This document shows positions 44,222 through 52,504 of a stretch of DNA of 64,000 bases, piece after piece (the stretch's first letter is position 1; each line of letters begins with the position of its first letter). The translations under genes were made by a program, and so were the position numbers. The stretch covers positions 1 through 64,000 of the forward strand of contig CALVDG010000008.1 of the NCBI GenBank assembly GCA_944326255.1. Reading direction: 5' to 3'. This DNA comes from an uncultured Bacteroidales bacterium. Lineage in GTDB: Bacteria > Bacteroidota > Bacteroidia > Bacteroidales > UBA932. The notes beneath the pieces were generated by a model. The model worked only from the letters and a program-made list of their open reading frames with translations. It was not told where the DNA came from and did no database searches.

Positions 44222-46402
44222 TTAATAAATGTATTCCACAGGTGTCTTGACGCACCTTATCGTGCGGGTCTTGGTATTGTTGTGGGCCACGTATTTCAGC
44301 CAGTTCTGACCGGGACGGTCCGAAGAGGCGTAGCCTTCAAGCCCCCAGCTGCGGCCCGCCGCCCCGTGAGTGGCCAGCAGGATGTTCATACGGGCCACAT
44401 TGCCTGCAGTAGTGTTCCACTGATGTCCGGGACCATACAGCACCCATGTGCCTCCGTCACTGCTGAACTCATAGAAGGCCACTGTTCCATAGTCGTGTCC
44501 GAGAAATTCCGCCTGCCTTTCCGCGATGGTGACAGTTATCTGCTTGCCGACCCGGTTGGTGAAAGTACGGGTGCCGGTGCCGCCCAAGTTGTAGTCGTCG
44601 CTGGCGGCCAGGAAGGCAAAGTCCTCATAGGACGGTATCCGATAGCCGTCAGGGGCCATGACCGCAGGATCCAGCAGACCGAAATCCCCTCCCGAGGATT
44701 TCATGCCCTCGTAATAGTAGAGACTTCCGTCGTGACTGAGCCGGAGTCCGTCCGGATTGCCGGCCTGATACTGGTCCCCCATAAGCCCGAGCAGACTGTC
44801 GCCAGGCAGGGCAAGCAGCATGTCCATAAGTGCATCTGCTGCCACGGGTATCTCCGCGCAGGTTATCTGGTCCTCGAAGCTGCGGGCATTGCCCCGGAGA
44901 TTGAAGAGCGTCCACCATGTATCGCCGATCCTGGCCACCGGCAGCCCCCAGTTGAGCCGCCTCACAGGATAAGCCTCCCGCGCACCGCCTTCCTCATCCG
45001 AGATGACCAGCAGGCCCTCCTGCATACGGCCGTCCGCCGTCGGATCATTGGGACGCCATCCGCCCAATATCCGGTATATACGGACACCATCCCATTCCCG
45101 CATGAGATCTGCTCTCATCCAGGCATCCTCTTCTCCCTCAAACTCCACGCTCACCGTCTTACCGGCAGGCACCGTCACCGTGCCCAGCTTCCCGTCCACA
45201 TACCGGCCGAAATCACAGATTCCGTCACCGTCCAAGGCCAGCATACCGCCGAGTCTTACAGGACTGGCCTCGAATACAACCACTATACGGCCTGTCTGCA
45301 CGCCGTCCTGACGGACATTGACATAGACCCTCTCAGTCACGCTGCCCGGCATACGGAAGTCTCCGGTCACACGGAGTCCGCCATCGGCATATTCCACTGC
45401 CCCTTCCGTAGTAGTGCCCTCGACAGACACCTCCGAACCCGGAGCGGCGGACAGAGCCAGAAAAGACACACTTCCGGTATACGCCACGAAGACACTGTCC
45501 CCTCTGTCATTGACCCTCACGCCGCCGTCGAATACGGAATTGCACGTATCCACCACCGCTGCCGGAACATGCTCCGAACCCGAAGACGGTCCCTGAGCCC
45601 AACTCTCGCTGAGCACCGTTGCAGAAAGCCCCGCCCCGTTGCCGGTCACGCTGACAGTATAGGTATTGTTCCGCTCCAGCACCTGAGGCAGACTCACCCT
45701 CAGCCGGTGCAGCCCGCCGTCCAGCCTGGCTGTCACCCCCACCACCGCTCCCTGACCGGACTGCTCGGGTACATAGGCCGCCACATCACTGCCGCCGCGC
45801 AGAGGAGCATCGGCGTAATCCCGGACAATCCTCATCTGCGCGGCTGTCTTCGGCACGGCGATATCCGCCTGAGGCATCACATACCCCTCCCCATACAGTC
45901 CGTTTATCTCCACGGACAGCACCTCCACCCCGGCCTCCAAGACAGCCACGTCTATCCGGGCCACACTCCGGCGCATACTCACCGGAAGCATCCGGGGAGT
46001 GTCTTCATTGAGGAGCACCACACCTGTCATCAGCAGACCGCGCCCGGTCATTTCCTCAACTGTCGCCGTAAGAGCCAGGAATTCATCCTCGCGCACTGCT
46101 TCGGGAAGCAGGGCTGTCATAGCCTCCAAGGCCGAGGAATTGGCCAGCAGGTACAGTCTGCCCGGTATCTTTTCCAATGACACACCGTAAGCATCCTGCC
46201 CCTGAAGCGGCTCCGCCTCCACGACTTCCCGGAGCAGTCCGTCCTCAAACCTGAAAGCGGTCACGTCGTGTACTTCCGTTGCCGGCACATCCATCCTGAC
46301 TGCCAGGGTTTCAGGCCGCCCTGTCCGCACAGCCTCGTCCACCGGAGAGCATCCGTGGAGCAATATGGCCGCCGTTACTGTTGCACTGATATACTTTCTC
46401 AT
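44222..46402 (-). CDS. Fimbrillin-like lipoprotein, paralogue
   Basis: A 726-residue lipoprotein with lipobox LLHGC. The ATG at 46402 is chosen because it begins the signal peptide; an in-frame start at 46444 would place 14 extra residues before it. Like its neighbour, it has MRRSVARIDVAV (fimbrillin-like) in the first half, ILGGWRPNDPTADGRMQ, YGPGHQWNT and VEYIY in the second half. The two are tandem paralogues, about 39 bp apart. Its start lies 2 bp from the stop of the metalloprotease gene, so it is probably translated from the same message. Surface-exposed pilus-tip or adhesin role is plausible. Confidence 0.75.
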   Translation of the reverse strand: MRKYISATVTAAILLHGCSPVDEAVRTGRPETLAVRMDVPATEVHDVTAFRFEDGLLREVVEAEPLQGQDAYGVSLEKIPGRLYLLANSSALEAMTALLPEAVREDEFLALTATVEEMTGRGLLMTGVVLLNEDTPRMLPVSMRRSVARIDVAVLEAGVEVLSVEINGLYGEGYVMPQADIAVPKTAAQMRIVRDYADAPLRGGSDVAAYVPEQSGQGAVVGVTARLDGGLHRLRVSLPQVLERNNTYTVSVTGNGAGLSATVLSESWAQGPSSGSEHVPAAVVDTCNSVFDGGVRVNDRGDSVFVAYTGSVSFLALSAAPGSEVSVEGTTTEGAVEYADGGLRVTGDFRMPGSVTERVYVNVRQDGVQTGRIVVVFEASPVRLGGMLALDGDGICDFGRYVDGKLGTVTVPAGKTVSVEFEGEEDAWMRADLMREWDGVRIYRILGGWRPNDPTADGRMQEGLLVISDEEGGAREAYPVRRLNWGLPVARIGDTWWTLFNLRGNARSFEDQITCAEIPVAADALMDMLLALPGDSLLGLMGDQYQAGNPDGLRLSHDGSLYYYEGMKSSGGDFGLLDPAVMAPDGYRIPSYEDFAFLAASDDYNLGGTGTRTFTNRVGKQITVTIAERQAEFLGHDYGTVAFYEFSSDGGTWVLYGPGHQWNTTAGNVARMNILLATHGAAGRSWGLEGYASSDRPGQNWLKYVAHNNTKTRTIRCVKTPVEYIY

Positions 46403-46404
46403 CG

Positions 46405-48264
46405 CTATTGATATATGCTCGGATTTGCCTTGCTGTTGAGCCAATGTGGAGACTCAACCGGCATCTCCGAAAGGTGATTGATATAAAAATTGTTCATAAG
46501 TTCCTGAGCCCACGGCCCGTAGGTAAAGGAACTGCTGTGACTGTAACCCATCACATGCCCGAGCTCGTGAAACATGACCTCACAGGCATAAGCGGAGGTG
46601 TAATGTTCCAGCCAGCCGGCCTGCCATGCCCCGAAGGTACTGCCGCCTCCGAGTCCTACTACTCCATTGCCGGGATAGACCAGCCCGACATTGATGGTGC
46701 GCTGCTGCCTCATCTGGGCCAGCACAGTCTCCACCGGCACCTTGTCGTCCACACCGCCGTTGCCATAGAGCCGGTCCTGATTGGCCCGGAGTATCTCCTC
46801 ATGCTCCGGCATGTCTATCATATAGGTAAAATTGAGGAAGAAAGCCACGGCCTCCCGGCAATGCACCGGTCTTATGCCCATCCAGTTACCCTGAGGCTTG
46901 CCGTCCGCCTGGGTCGGGTCGCCGCCGAAGAGGTCGAAGCGTATGTTCCAGCCGTGCTCGATCCTGCTCAGCTTGTCCCAGTACGGATCGCCGGATACTA
47001 TCCTGAAATCCGCATCGGACAGCTGGGCCGCCGTCAACTGAGGCAGCTCCACTATCCTGCCCGATTCGGTGCGGTATACACCGGGGGCGGACAGGGCCGG
47101 AATCTCTCCGTAGAAATCCGCAAAGGCCGGGATGCTGTCAAAATAAGCCAGGTCCACATACTCGTTCCCGACAGACGGTATACGGGCGCGTATCAGCACA
47201 GCTTCCAACGGTTTCGGCGAATAGAAGCGTACACTCAGCAGTTCATCGCCGGTCACCGAGACCTGAAGCGGCCTGGCCGTGTTGAAGTTGCGCAGGGTCT
47301 TGTCCGTATAGATACTGTACGGCTCGTCATCCTGAAGGATAAGGCCGTGTCCGCCCGCCGCATACGCCTTGTCGGTGATGAACATCGTTCCGCTGCCGTC
47401 ATCCGGGTGTTCAGGGTCCACCGACACGGATGTTATATGGTTGGTCCTGACGGCCTCCACTGTAAAGCCGTATTCTCTTCGGACAGTCTCCCCGACATAT
47501 GTGCGCGAGACCGTCTCCACCTGTCCTGCAGAGCCTCCACCTTCCACTGTGGGCACCATGAAATAGCTCCGGCCGGCCATCAGGTCCAGCGTCACCGCCC
47601 GGCCGGCCGTAGTTCCTGCAAAAGTTCCGTCCACAGTCAGGCCGGTATAGAACGCGGGAGACTCCAGAACCGCCACAGCAGAAAGCAATGCCCATTCAGT
47701 ATACTGATTGCGGAAATTGAGAGTCATGTCCAACCGGCCGATTATCCTTTCCTGCGTGATGGTCTCCGGCAAGTCGGACACCATCACCACTCCGTCAGGG
47801 CTGTTCTGAGGCCAGACAGAAAAGGCCGTAGAGGAATAGAAATACTCCGACCCGACGACCCCGCCCTCCGGGAAACTTATCCACACATCGGATACACTGC
47901 CGGCATGAGCGAAACTCACCCCGTCCCCGTCCGCGTCTCCTCTAACCCCGGCGATCATAAGACGGTAGTCCCCGGGCCGGATTCCCTCTATATATACAGA
48001 GGCATCGCGTTTCTCATAGTACGCCTTGATATTGCCGACCACAGTACCGGCATCATCCGCCACCAAGAGTTCCACCCTGTCGTAGTCAGCCGTCGCGGCC
48101 GCCTTGGTGCGGGTAGTGCCGTCTCCGAACTCATAATACCGCAGGCCCACAGCGAGCCTGTCTCCGCACGGCTCTTCCGACGGACGGGGCCGTTCTTCCA
48201 CAGAACACGACATCAGCAGTGTCACAAGAGCCGGAATAATTAGTATATTCGCATAACTTTTCAT
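46405..48264 (-). CDS. Metzincin-like zinc metalloprotease lipoprotein
   Basis: A 619-residue lipoprotein with lipobox LMSC. The C-terminal part carries the zinc site FHELGHVMGYSHSS (HExxHxxGxxH, about 572-582), typical of metzincins. It resembles the Bacteroides BF0631-type metalloproteinase lipoproteins. The N-terminal half contains fimbrillin-like, beta-rich sequence (for example RLDMTLNFRNQYTEW), so the protein joins a pilus-like or adhesive front to a protease. The ATG at 48264 starts the signal peptide. It is the first gene of the three-lipoprotein operon and has a promoter with a Crp/Fnr-like palindrome. It may process surface proteins, including the paralogues downstream. Confidence 0.82.
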   Translation of the reverse strand: MKSYANILIIPALVTLLMSCSVEERPRPSEEPCGDRLAVGLRYYEFGDGTTRTKAAATADYDRVELLVADDAGTVVGNIKAYYEKRDASVYIEGIRPGDYRLMIAGVRGDADGDGVSFAHAGSVSDVWISFPEGGVVGSEYFYSSTAFSVWPQNSPDGVVMVSDLPETITQERIIGRLDMTLNFRNQYTEWALLSAVAVLESPAFYTGLTVDGTFAGTTAGRAVTLDLMAGRSYFMVPTVEGGGSAGQVETVSRTYVGETVRREYGFTVEAVRTNHITSVSVDPEHPDDGSGTMFITDKAYAAGGHGLILQDDEPYSIYTDKTLRNFNTARPLQVSVTGDELLSVRFYSPKPLEAVLIRARIPSVGNEYVDLAYFDSIPAFADFYGEIPALSAPGVYRTESGRIVELPQLTAAQLSDADFRIVSGDPYWDKLSRIEHGWNIRFDLFGGDPTQADGKPQGNWMGIRPVHCREAVAFFLNFTYMIDMPEHEEILRANQDRLYGNGGVDDKVPVETVLAQMRQQRTINVGLVYPGNGVVGLGGGSTFGAWQAGWLEHYTSAYACEVMFHELGHVMGYSHSSSFTYGPWAQELMNNFYINHLSEMPVESPHWLNSKANPSIYQ

Positions 48265-48272
48265 AACGGGTG

Positions 48273-48280
48273 CAAAAATA
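48273..48280 (-). promoter_or_regulatory. -7 box of the lipoprotein operon
   Basis: TATTTTTG on the minus strand, 8 bp before the start at 48264. No -33 TTTG is present at the expected place, which is where the palindrome at 48303-48316 begins; this fits an activator-dependent promoter. Confidence 0.6.
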
Positions 48281-48302
48281 TTCCGGCCCGCAGCCATTTT
48301 CC

Positions 48303-48316
48303 GTAACATATGTTAC
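48303..48316. promoter_or_regulatory. Perfect 14-bp palindrome, likely Crp/Fnr-type operator
   Basis: GTAACATATGTTAC is a perfect palindrome centred between the two divergent starts, 39 bp from the lipoprotein start and 30 bp from the regulator start. The layout resembles a dimer site of the adjacent Crp/Fnr-family protein. Confidence 0.7.
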
Positions 48317-48345
48317 ACCCGCCGTGAAGCTGACTGAAACTTGAC

Positions 48346-48960
48346 ATGGATTGCGACATTTACAGCCTCCCACTCTTTTCCGGAGGAGATAAAGAACTAA
48401 TAAACAACATCCTGCAGGAGAATCCCGCAAGACACAGACTTTATGCCAAAGGAGACATCATCGCCCTTCAGGGCTATGTCTGCAAGCAGCTTTACCTGCT
48501 GTGCAGCGGCAGTGCATACGCCAGGATGGTCAGCGAGGAAGGCAAGGAATTCACTCTGGACACCCTGAGCGCACCGGAAGTGCTTGCATCGGCATTCCTG
48601 TTCAGCACCGAGGGCATTTTCCCCGTCACCATCATCGCGGCCTCGGACTGCAGCATCCGGCTCATAAGCCGGGAAGCCATGCTGCGCATCCTGAAAGCCG
48701 ACCAGAGAGTGATGCAGAACTACCTGAGAGTCATTTCCGACCACAGTATGTTCTTGAGCAACCGGCTGGTGGAATTTGCCCTGCAGACCCTCTCTTCCCG
48801 CATCGTAAGCTATATTGAGAGCAACGGGCCCATCACCAACCTGCAGGAGACCGCCTTCATCCTCGGCGTAGCCCGTCCGTCCCTCTCCAGAGCCGTCTCC
48901 CAGCTCGTCGCACAGGGCACCCTCGTCAAGACCGCCCAGGGCTACGCCCTCTCCGCCTGA
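48346..48960 (+). CDS. Crp/Fnr-family transcription regulator
   Basis: A 204-residue regulator. The N-terminal cyclic-nucleotide-binding fold (about 20-110) has KGDIIALQGYVCKQLYLLCS. The effector helix is about 113-140. The C-terminal HTH (about 155-204) contains NLQETAFILGVARPSLSRAV. Cysteines are present in the N-terminal domain (VCKQLYLLC), but the cysteine cluster of Fnr is absent, so oxygen sensing by Fe-S is not implied. It is divergent from the lipoprotein operon and probably controls it and itself through the palindrome at 48303-48316. Confidence 0.88.
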   Translation: MDCDIYSLPLFSGGDKELINNILQENPARHRLYAKGDIIALQGYVCKQLYLLCSGSAYARMVSEEGKEFTLDTLSAPEVLASAFLFSTEGIFPVTIIAASDCSIRLISREAMLRILKADQRVMQNYLRVISDHSMFLSNRLVEFALQTLSSRIVSYIESNGPITNLQETAFILGVARPSLSRAVSQLVAQGTLVKTAQGYALSA

Positions 48961-49058
48961 CCGCAAGACAAAGCGTTCCACAAAGCCGGACACTATAAAT
49001 AAAACAAAAAAACATACTGCAATGACAGGAGACAAGTATGGTATCTCAAAAAAATCCG

Positions 49059-49066
49059 TAATTTTG
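49059..49066 (+). promoter_or_regulatory. Candidate -7 box of the channel/SIR2-TIR/STAND operon
   Basis: TAATTTTG matches TAnnTTTG and lies 29 bp before the ATG at 49096. No clear -33 TTTG at 19-20 nt. Confidence 0.45.
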
Positions 49067-49095
49067 CGCACATACTGTTTATTACCCTGAACTAT

Positions 49096-51228
49096 ATGAA
49101 AATAATCATTGACATAATCGGAGTCATCGGCATACTTTACTGGCTGCTGACCTTATTTGTATTGATCAGAAGGCCCATTCTGAGAGACCGCTGCATCATC
49201 AACGGATTCACCAAATACGTACTTCTGCTGGTAGTCCTGACCCCTTTCGCCATGGAGTTTATCGTCTCCAACTGCTGCGGCATGGTATCTCCAAGAGAAC
49301 TGGTTTACACCCCGGACCTGTATAAAGCTCCGGACAATCAGCTTTCCGATACCATCAGAGCCAGACAGGAGGATCCATCCTGGCTATGGGGCATTTATTA
49401 TCTGATGATCGATCCCGGCAACCAGCATATGACGACATCGCAACCAGGCAGGGCCGTGGGTGTAATCATGGCTATCCTGGGCGTTTTCCTGCTGAACGGC
49501 CTGCTTGTATCCACTTTGATGAGTTGGTTTGACCGCAGAAAGGAGAGATGGCTGAAAGGCGAGATCCGATACCGGAATCTGAAAGGCCATACCGTCATAA
49601 TAGGAAGCGGCCCAACCGTATCGGGAATAGTCAGGCAGATAACAGACAGAAAGGGATATGTACTGATCATGACTTCCTGCGACGTCGAGACTTTCAGAAG
49701 GGAACTGTTCTCTGTTCTCCCTGAGTCCGAGCATAAGAAAATAATACTGTATTACGGAGACAGCAGCTCTGAAAAAGATATCCGCAGCCTCCGCATAGAT
49801 GCTTCTGTGGAAGTCTACGTGATAGGAGAGATTTCAGATCAGGATGATACAGGTGCCTGCGCAGACATATCCAACATGAGATGCCTCCAATTAATCGCCT
49901 CATGCTGTTCCGGGATGGAAGGACGCATCACATGCCGCGCCATGTTTGAATCTCAGACTACGCACTCTGTTTTTCAGTTTTCAGACATAAGTGACACTCT
50001 TAAGGCGCACATTGACTTCAAGCCGTTCAACTTCTATGAGCAATGGGCCCGCAACGTACTGGTCAACTGGCCAGGCAAACTGTCATCACGCAGGTACCTG
50101 CCTCTGGAAGGAGAGAACGGCATATCGGCTGACAGTCGAGACCAGGTCATACTGTTTATCGCCGGCATGACCCGCATGGGCCTTGCGATGGCCGTGGAAG
50201 CCGCTCATCTGGCTCATTATCCCAACTTTGCAACAAAAGGGATAAAAACCCGGATCTCATTCATAGACATAAACGCCGAACAGGAGGCCCGGTCTTTCAT
50301 TTCCAGATTCAACGGACTGTTCCGCAATTCATCATGGCGCATCACAGATGCCGGATCATACGACAGCGGCCAATGGCACATTCCGGAAGGTGCCGGCTGG
50401 CTTGGCGATGATGTCACGGATGTGGAATGGGAATTCATCAAAGGCGACATTGACGACCCGGCCATACGCAACCTGCTCTCAGCGTCAGCCGGCCGCACCG
50501 AGACAAGGATGACAGTGGCTGTATGTTCCGACAATCCGGACAAAGCCGCTGCATCAACATTATATCTTCCGGACGAAGTGCTCCATAAAGCCGTCCAGAT
50601 ACTGGTTTACCAGAGAAAAGGCGCATCGGTAATAGACAGCATCTCCAAAGACTGCGCGGGCAACACTGTCTACCGAAGCGTTCATCCGTTCGGAATGGCT
50701 GCTGAATGTTATGACAAAGCTGTCATTCAGGCCTCGGAAGACATAGCACTGAGACTTTCCCAAGCATATGCGGAAACATGTACGGCACTTGGCCACAACC
50801 GTTCCAGCACCGGCCACGACAACACATCCGGCAAACAGTACAAAGGGAAATCCGCTGCCGCAAAATGGTGGTCCAATATATACAACGCAGATACAGTATG
50901 GTCAAAACTGCGTTCAATAAATTATAAGGGTGGAAAAATATCCGACAATGACGACATACTTGCCAGAACCGAGCACAGCAGATGGAATATGGAACAGCTG
51001 CTGATGAGATTCCGTCCACTGACTCTGGAGGAGCAGAAGGAACTGCTGAACGGCAATCTGGACAAGGAGGCTCTGAAAGGAGAACGGATGGCTCATTCCA
51101 ACATATGCTCATGGGAAAGGTTGAAAGAAATCGATCCGGATGCCATACTATATGACAAAGCCATGATAGAGGCTCTGCCGGAAGTATATGAATACACATT
51201 GACTGCACATGGGAAGGATAGCAAATAA
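49096..51228 (+). CDS. CASTOR/POLLUX-like channel with RCK-type domains and C-terminal RyR domain
   Basis: A 710-residue membrane protein. TM1 is about 4-24, TM2 about 41-57, then a pore-loop-like segment WLWGIYYLMIDPGNQ (97-110) and TM3 about 118-142. The DPGNQ sequence recalls the D-x-GNH filter of plant CASTOR/POLLUX channels (recalled, not computed). Two Rossmann/RCK-like domains follow: HTVIIGSGPTVSG (165-177) and VILFIAGMTRMGLAMA (351-366) with acidic RISFIDIN. The C-terminus (about 620-700) is a RyR domain: ILARTEHSRWNMEQLLM, HSNICSWERL and YDKAMIEALPEVY. A nucleotide-gated channel is plausible. First gene of a three-gene operon, overlapping the next by 20 bp. A/T-richer codon choice (more ATA and AGA) than the housekeeping neighbours hints at transfer. 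Confidence 0.82.
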   Translation: MKIIIDIIGVIGILYWLLTLFVLIRRPILRDRCIINGFTKYVLLLVVLTPFAMEFIVSNCCGMVSPRELVYTPDLYKAPDNQLSDTIRARQEDPSWLWGIYYLMIDPGNQHMTTSQPGRAVGVIMAILGVFLLNGLLVSTLMSWFDRRKERWLKGEIRYRNLKGHTVIIGSGPTVSGIVRQITDRKGYVLIMTSCDVETFRRELFSVLPESEHKKIILYYGDSSSEKDIRSLRIDASVEVYVIGEISDQDDTGACADISNMRCLQLIASCCSGMEGRITCRAMFESQTTHSVFQFSDISDTLKAHIDFKPFNFYEQWARNVLVNWPGKLSSRRYLPLEGENGISADSRDQVILFIAGMTRMGLAMAVEAAHLAHYPNFATKGIKTRISFIDINAEQEARSFISRFNGLFRNSSWRITDAGSYDSGQWHIPEGAGWLGDDVTDVEWEFIKGDIDDPAIRNLLSASAGRTETRMTVAVCSDNPDKAAASTLYLPDEVLHKAVQILVYQRKGASVIDSISKDCAGNTVYRSVHPFGMAAECYDKAVIQASEDIALRLSQAYAETCTALGHNRSSTGHDNTSGKQYKGKSAAAKWWSNIYNADTVWSKLRSINYKGGKISDNDDILARTEHSRWNMEQLLMRFRPLTLEEQKELLNGNLDKEALKGERMAHSNICSWERLKEIDPDAILYDKAMIEALPEVYEYTLTAHGKDSK

Positions 51229-52504
51229 CCATCAGGACACCCGGGATCTGGCGCTTACGGATCTATGCTGTGACATATATCAGGGGGATTATGTTCTTGT
51301 AATCGGAGGCGACGTGATACTAAAGCCCGAATACGCCGGTGGCAACTCCCAGAACTACATCATTCAGGACTATATCAACAACGAGTGTCTTAACAGCAAC
51401 AGAAAGTATCTGGAGCGGAGCTCCCAGGAGCATAAAATAAGAATAAGGGACATTCTCAGAAACGAGTGGAGATACGACAGGGAGGAACTTTCAGAAGACC
51501 TCATCTCCCTGTTGTCCACAAAATGCTTCCGAATTGTAATCACTACTGCGTTTGACGGTTATCTGGAGACTTTAATGCGCAGCATATATGGAGATTCACT
51601 CCGGGTAATGAATATTTACGACACAAAGGACATCAAGTCCTTCTGTCATACCTCAGAATACAATGCAATACCTCCGACCCTATATTATGCTTTCGGAAAA
51701 GCCGACTCAGGCTACGACTATGTGCTTTCAGAAAACGATGCGATAAAAGCCATATCCAGATGGCTGGGCAACTATGCTCCCACGGATATGATAGATTATC
51801 TCAAAGGAAAGAAGATACTGGCCATAGGCTGCAAGTTCGACGACTGGTATTTCCGGTTCTTCTGGTACTGCCTGAGACAGGACTTCGAGCATCTTTCAGG
51901 AGATGTCGCAATATCTCTCCAGACAGACAAGTCCGAGTCAGACCGGCATCTCGCTGAATATCTCGCCAAAATCAATGTCGGAGACAAGGGTAACTCCCAA
52001 CGGTTCATACATGAGCTCAGCCTCCAGCTTCACGATCCGGAGAACAATGTATACAGCAAATACCGCAACAGACTTATGACCGGCGGTGTTTTCATCTCAT
52101 ATGCCTCGGAGGACTTTCCCATTGTCTGTCAGATTTATTCCATACTGAACCGTTCCGGCATTAGAGTATGGTTTGATGACAAGGAGCTCAACGGAGGAGA
52201 CCGATATGACATACGGATATCCAACGCCATCAGTGAATGCCGTATCTTCATACCTGTCCTCAGTGCTCAGACCAAGTATGACATCGACAACAAAAGACAG
52301 CGTTACTACAAAGATGTAGAGTGGAAAGCAATAGAAGACAATAAGACATGTGCGATACTGCCTCTTACCTTAAGCGGTTTCGACATCAGGTATGACAGAG
52401 ACTTTGTCCCTGAGATATTCCTTGAAGAGACCTCAGTAAACTGGACAAAAGACGGAGGAGAAGGTATACTGAACGCCATAAACAGATTAATGAGGCAGTC
52501 ATGA
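51209..52504 (+). CDS. SIR2-like/TIR fusion protein
   Basis: A 431-residue cytoplasmic protein. The N-terminal SIR2-like part (about 20-285) shows YVLVIGGDVI (28-37), ITTAFDGYLETL (111-122), LYYAFGKADS (158-167) and ILAIGCKFDDWYFR (203-216). Active SIR2 domains have TTN and HG at the second and third places; here these are TTA and FG, so NADase activity of this half is doubtful. The C-terminal TIR domain (about 291-430) has FISYASED (295-302) and DVEWKAIE (369-376), keeping the catalytic-position glutamate E376 and the W-x3-E spacing. It probably cleaves NAD+ or makes a cADPR-like messenger when clustered. The start overlaps the channel gene; the stop overlaps the STAND gene by ATGA. Confidence 0.85.
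   Translation: MGRIANNHQDTRDLALTDLCCDIYQGDYVLVIGGDVILKPEYAGGNSQNYIIQDYINNECLNSNRKYLERSSQEHKIRIRDILRNEWRYDREELSEDLISLLSTKCFRIVITTAFDGYLETLMRSIYGDSLRVMNIYDTKDIKSFCHTSEYNAIPPTLYYAFGKADSGYDYVLSENDAIKAISRWLGNYAPTDMIDYLKGKKILAIGCKFDDWYFRFFWYCLRQDFEHLSGDVAISLQTDKSESDRHLAEYLAKINVGDKGNSQRFIHELSLQLHDPENNVYSKYRNRLMTGGVFISYASEDFPIVCQIYSILNRSGIRVWFDDKELNGGDRYDIRISNAISECRIFIPVLSAQTKYDIDNKRQRYYKDVEWKAIEDNKTCAILPLTLSGFDIRYDRDFVPEIFLEETSVNWTKDGGEGILNAINRLMRQS

Noticed and set aside
44282-48243. Long plus-strand open frames (over 600 codons) opposite the lipoprotein genes
   Set aside because: Shadows of the minus-strand lipoprotein genes, with low-complexity His/Arg-rich translations.
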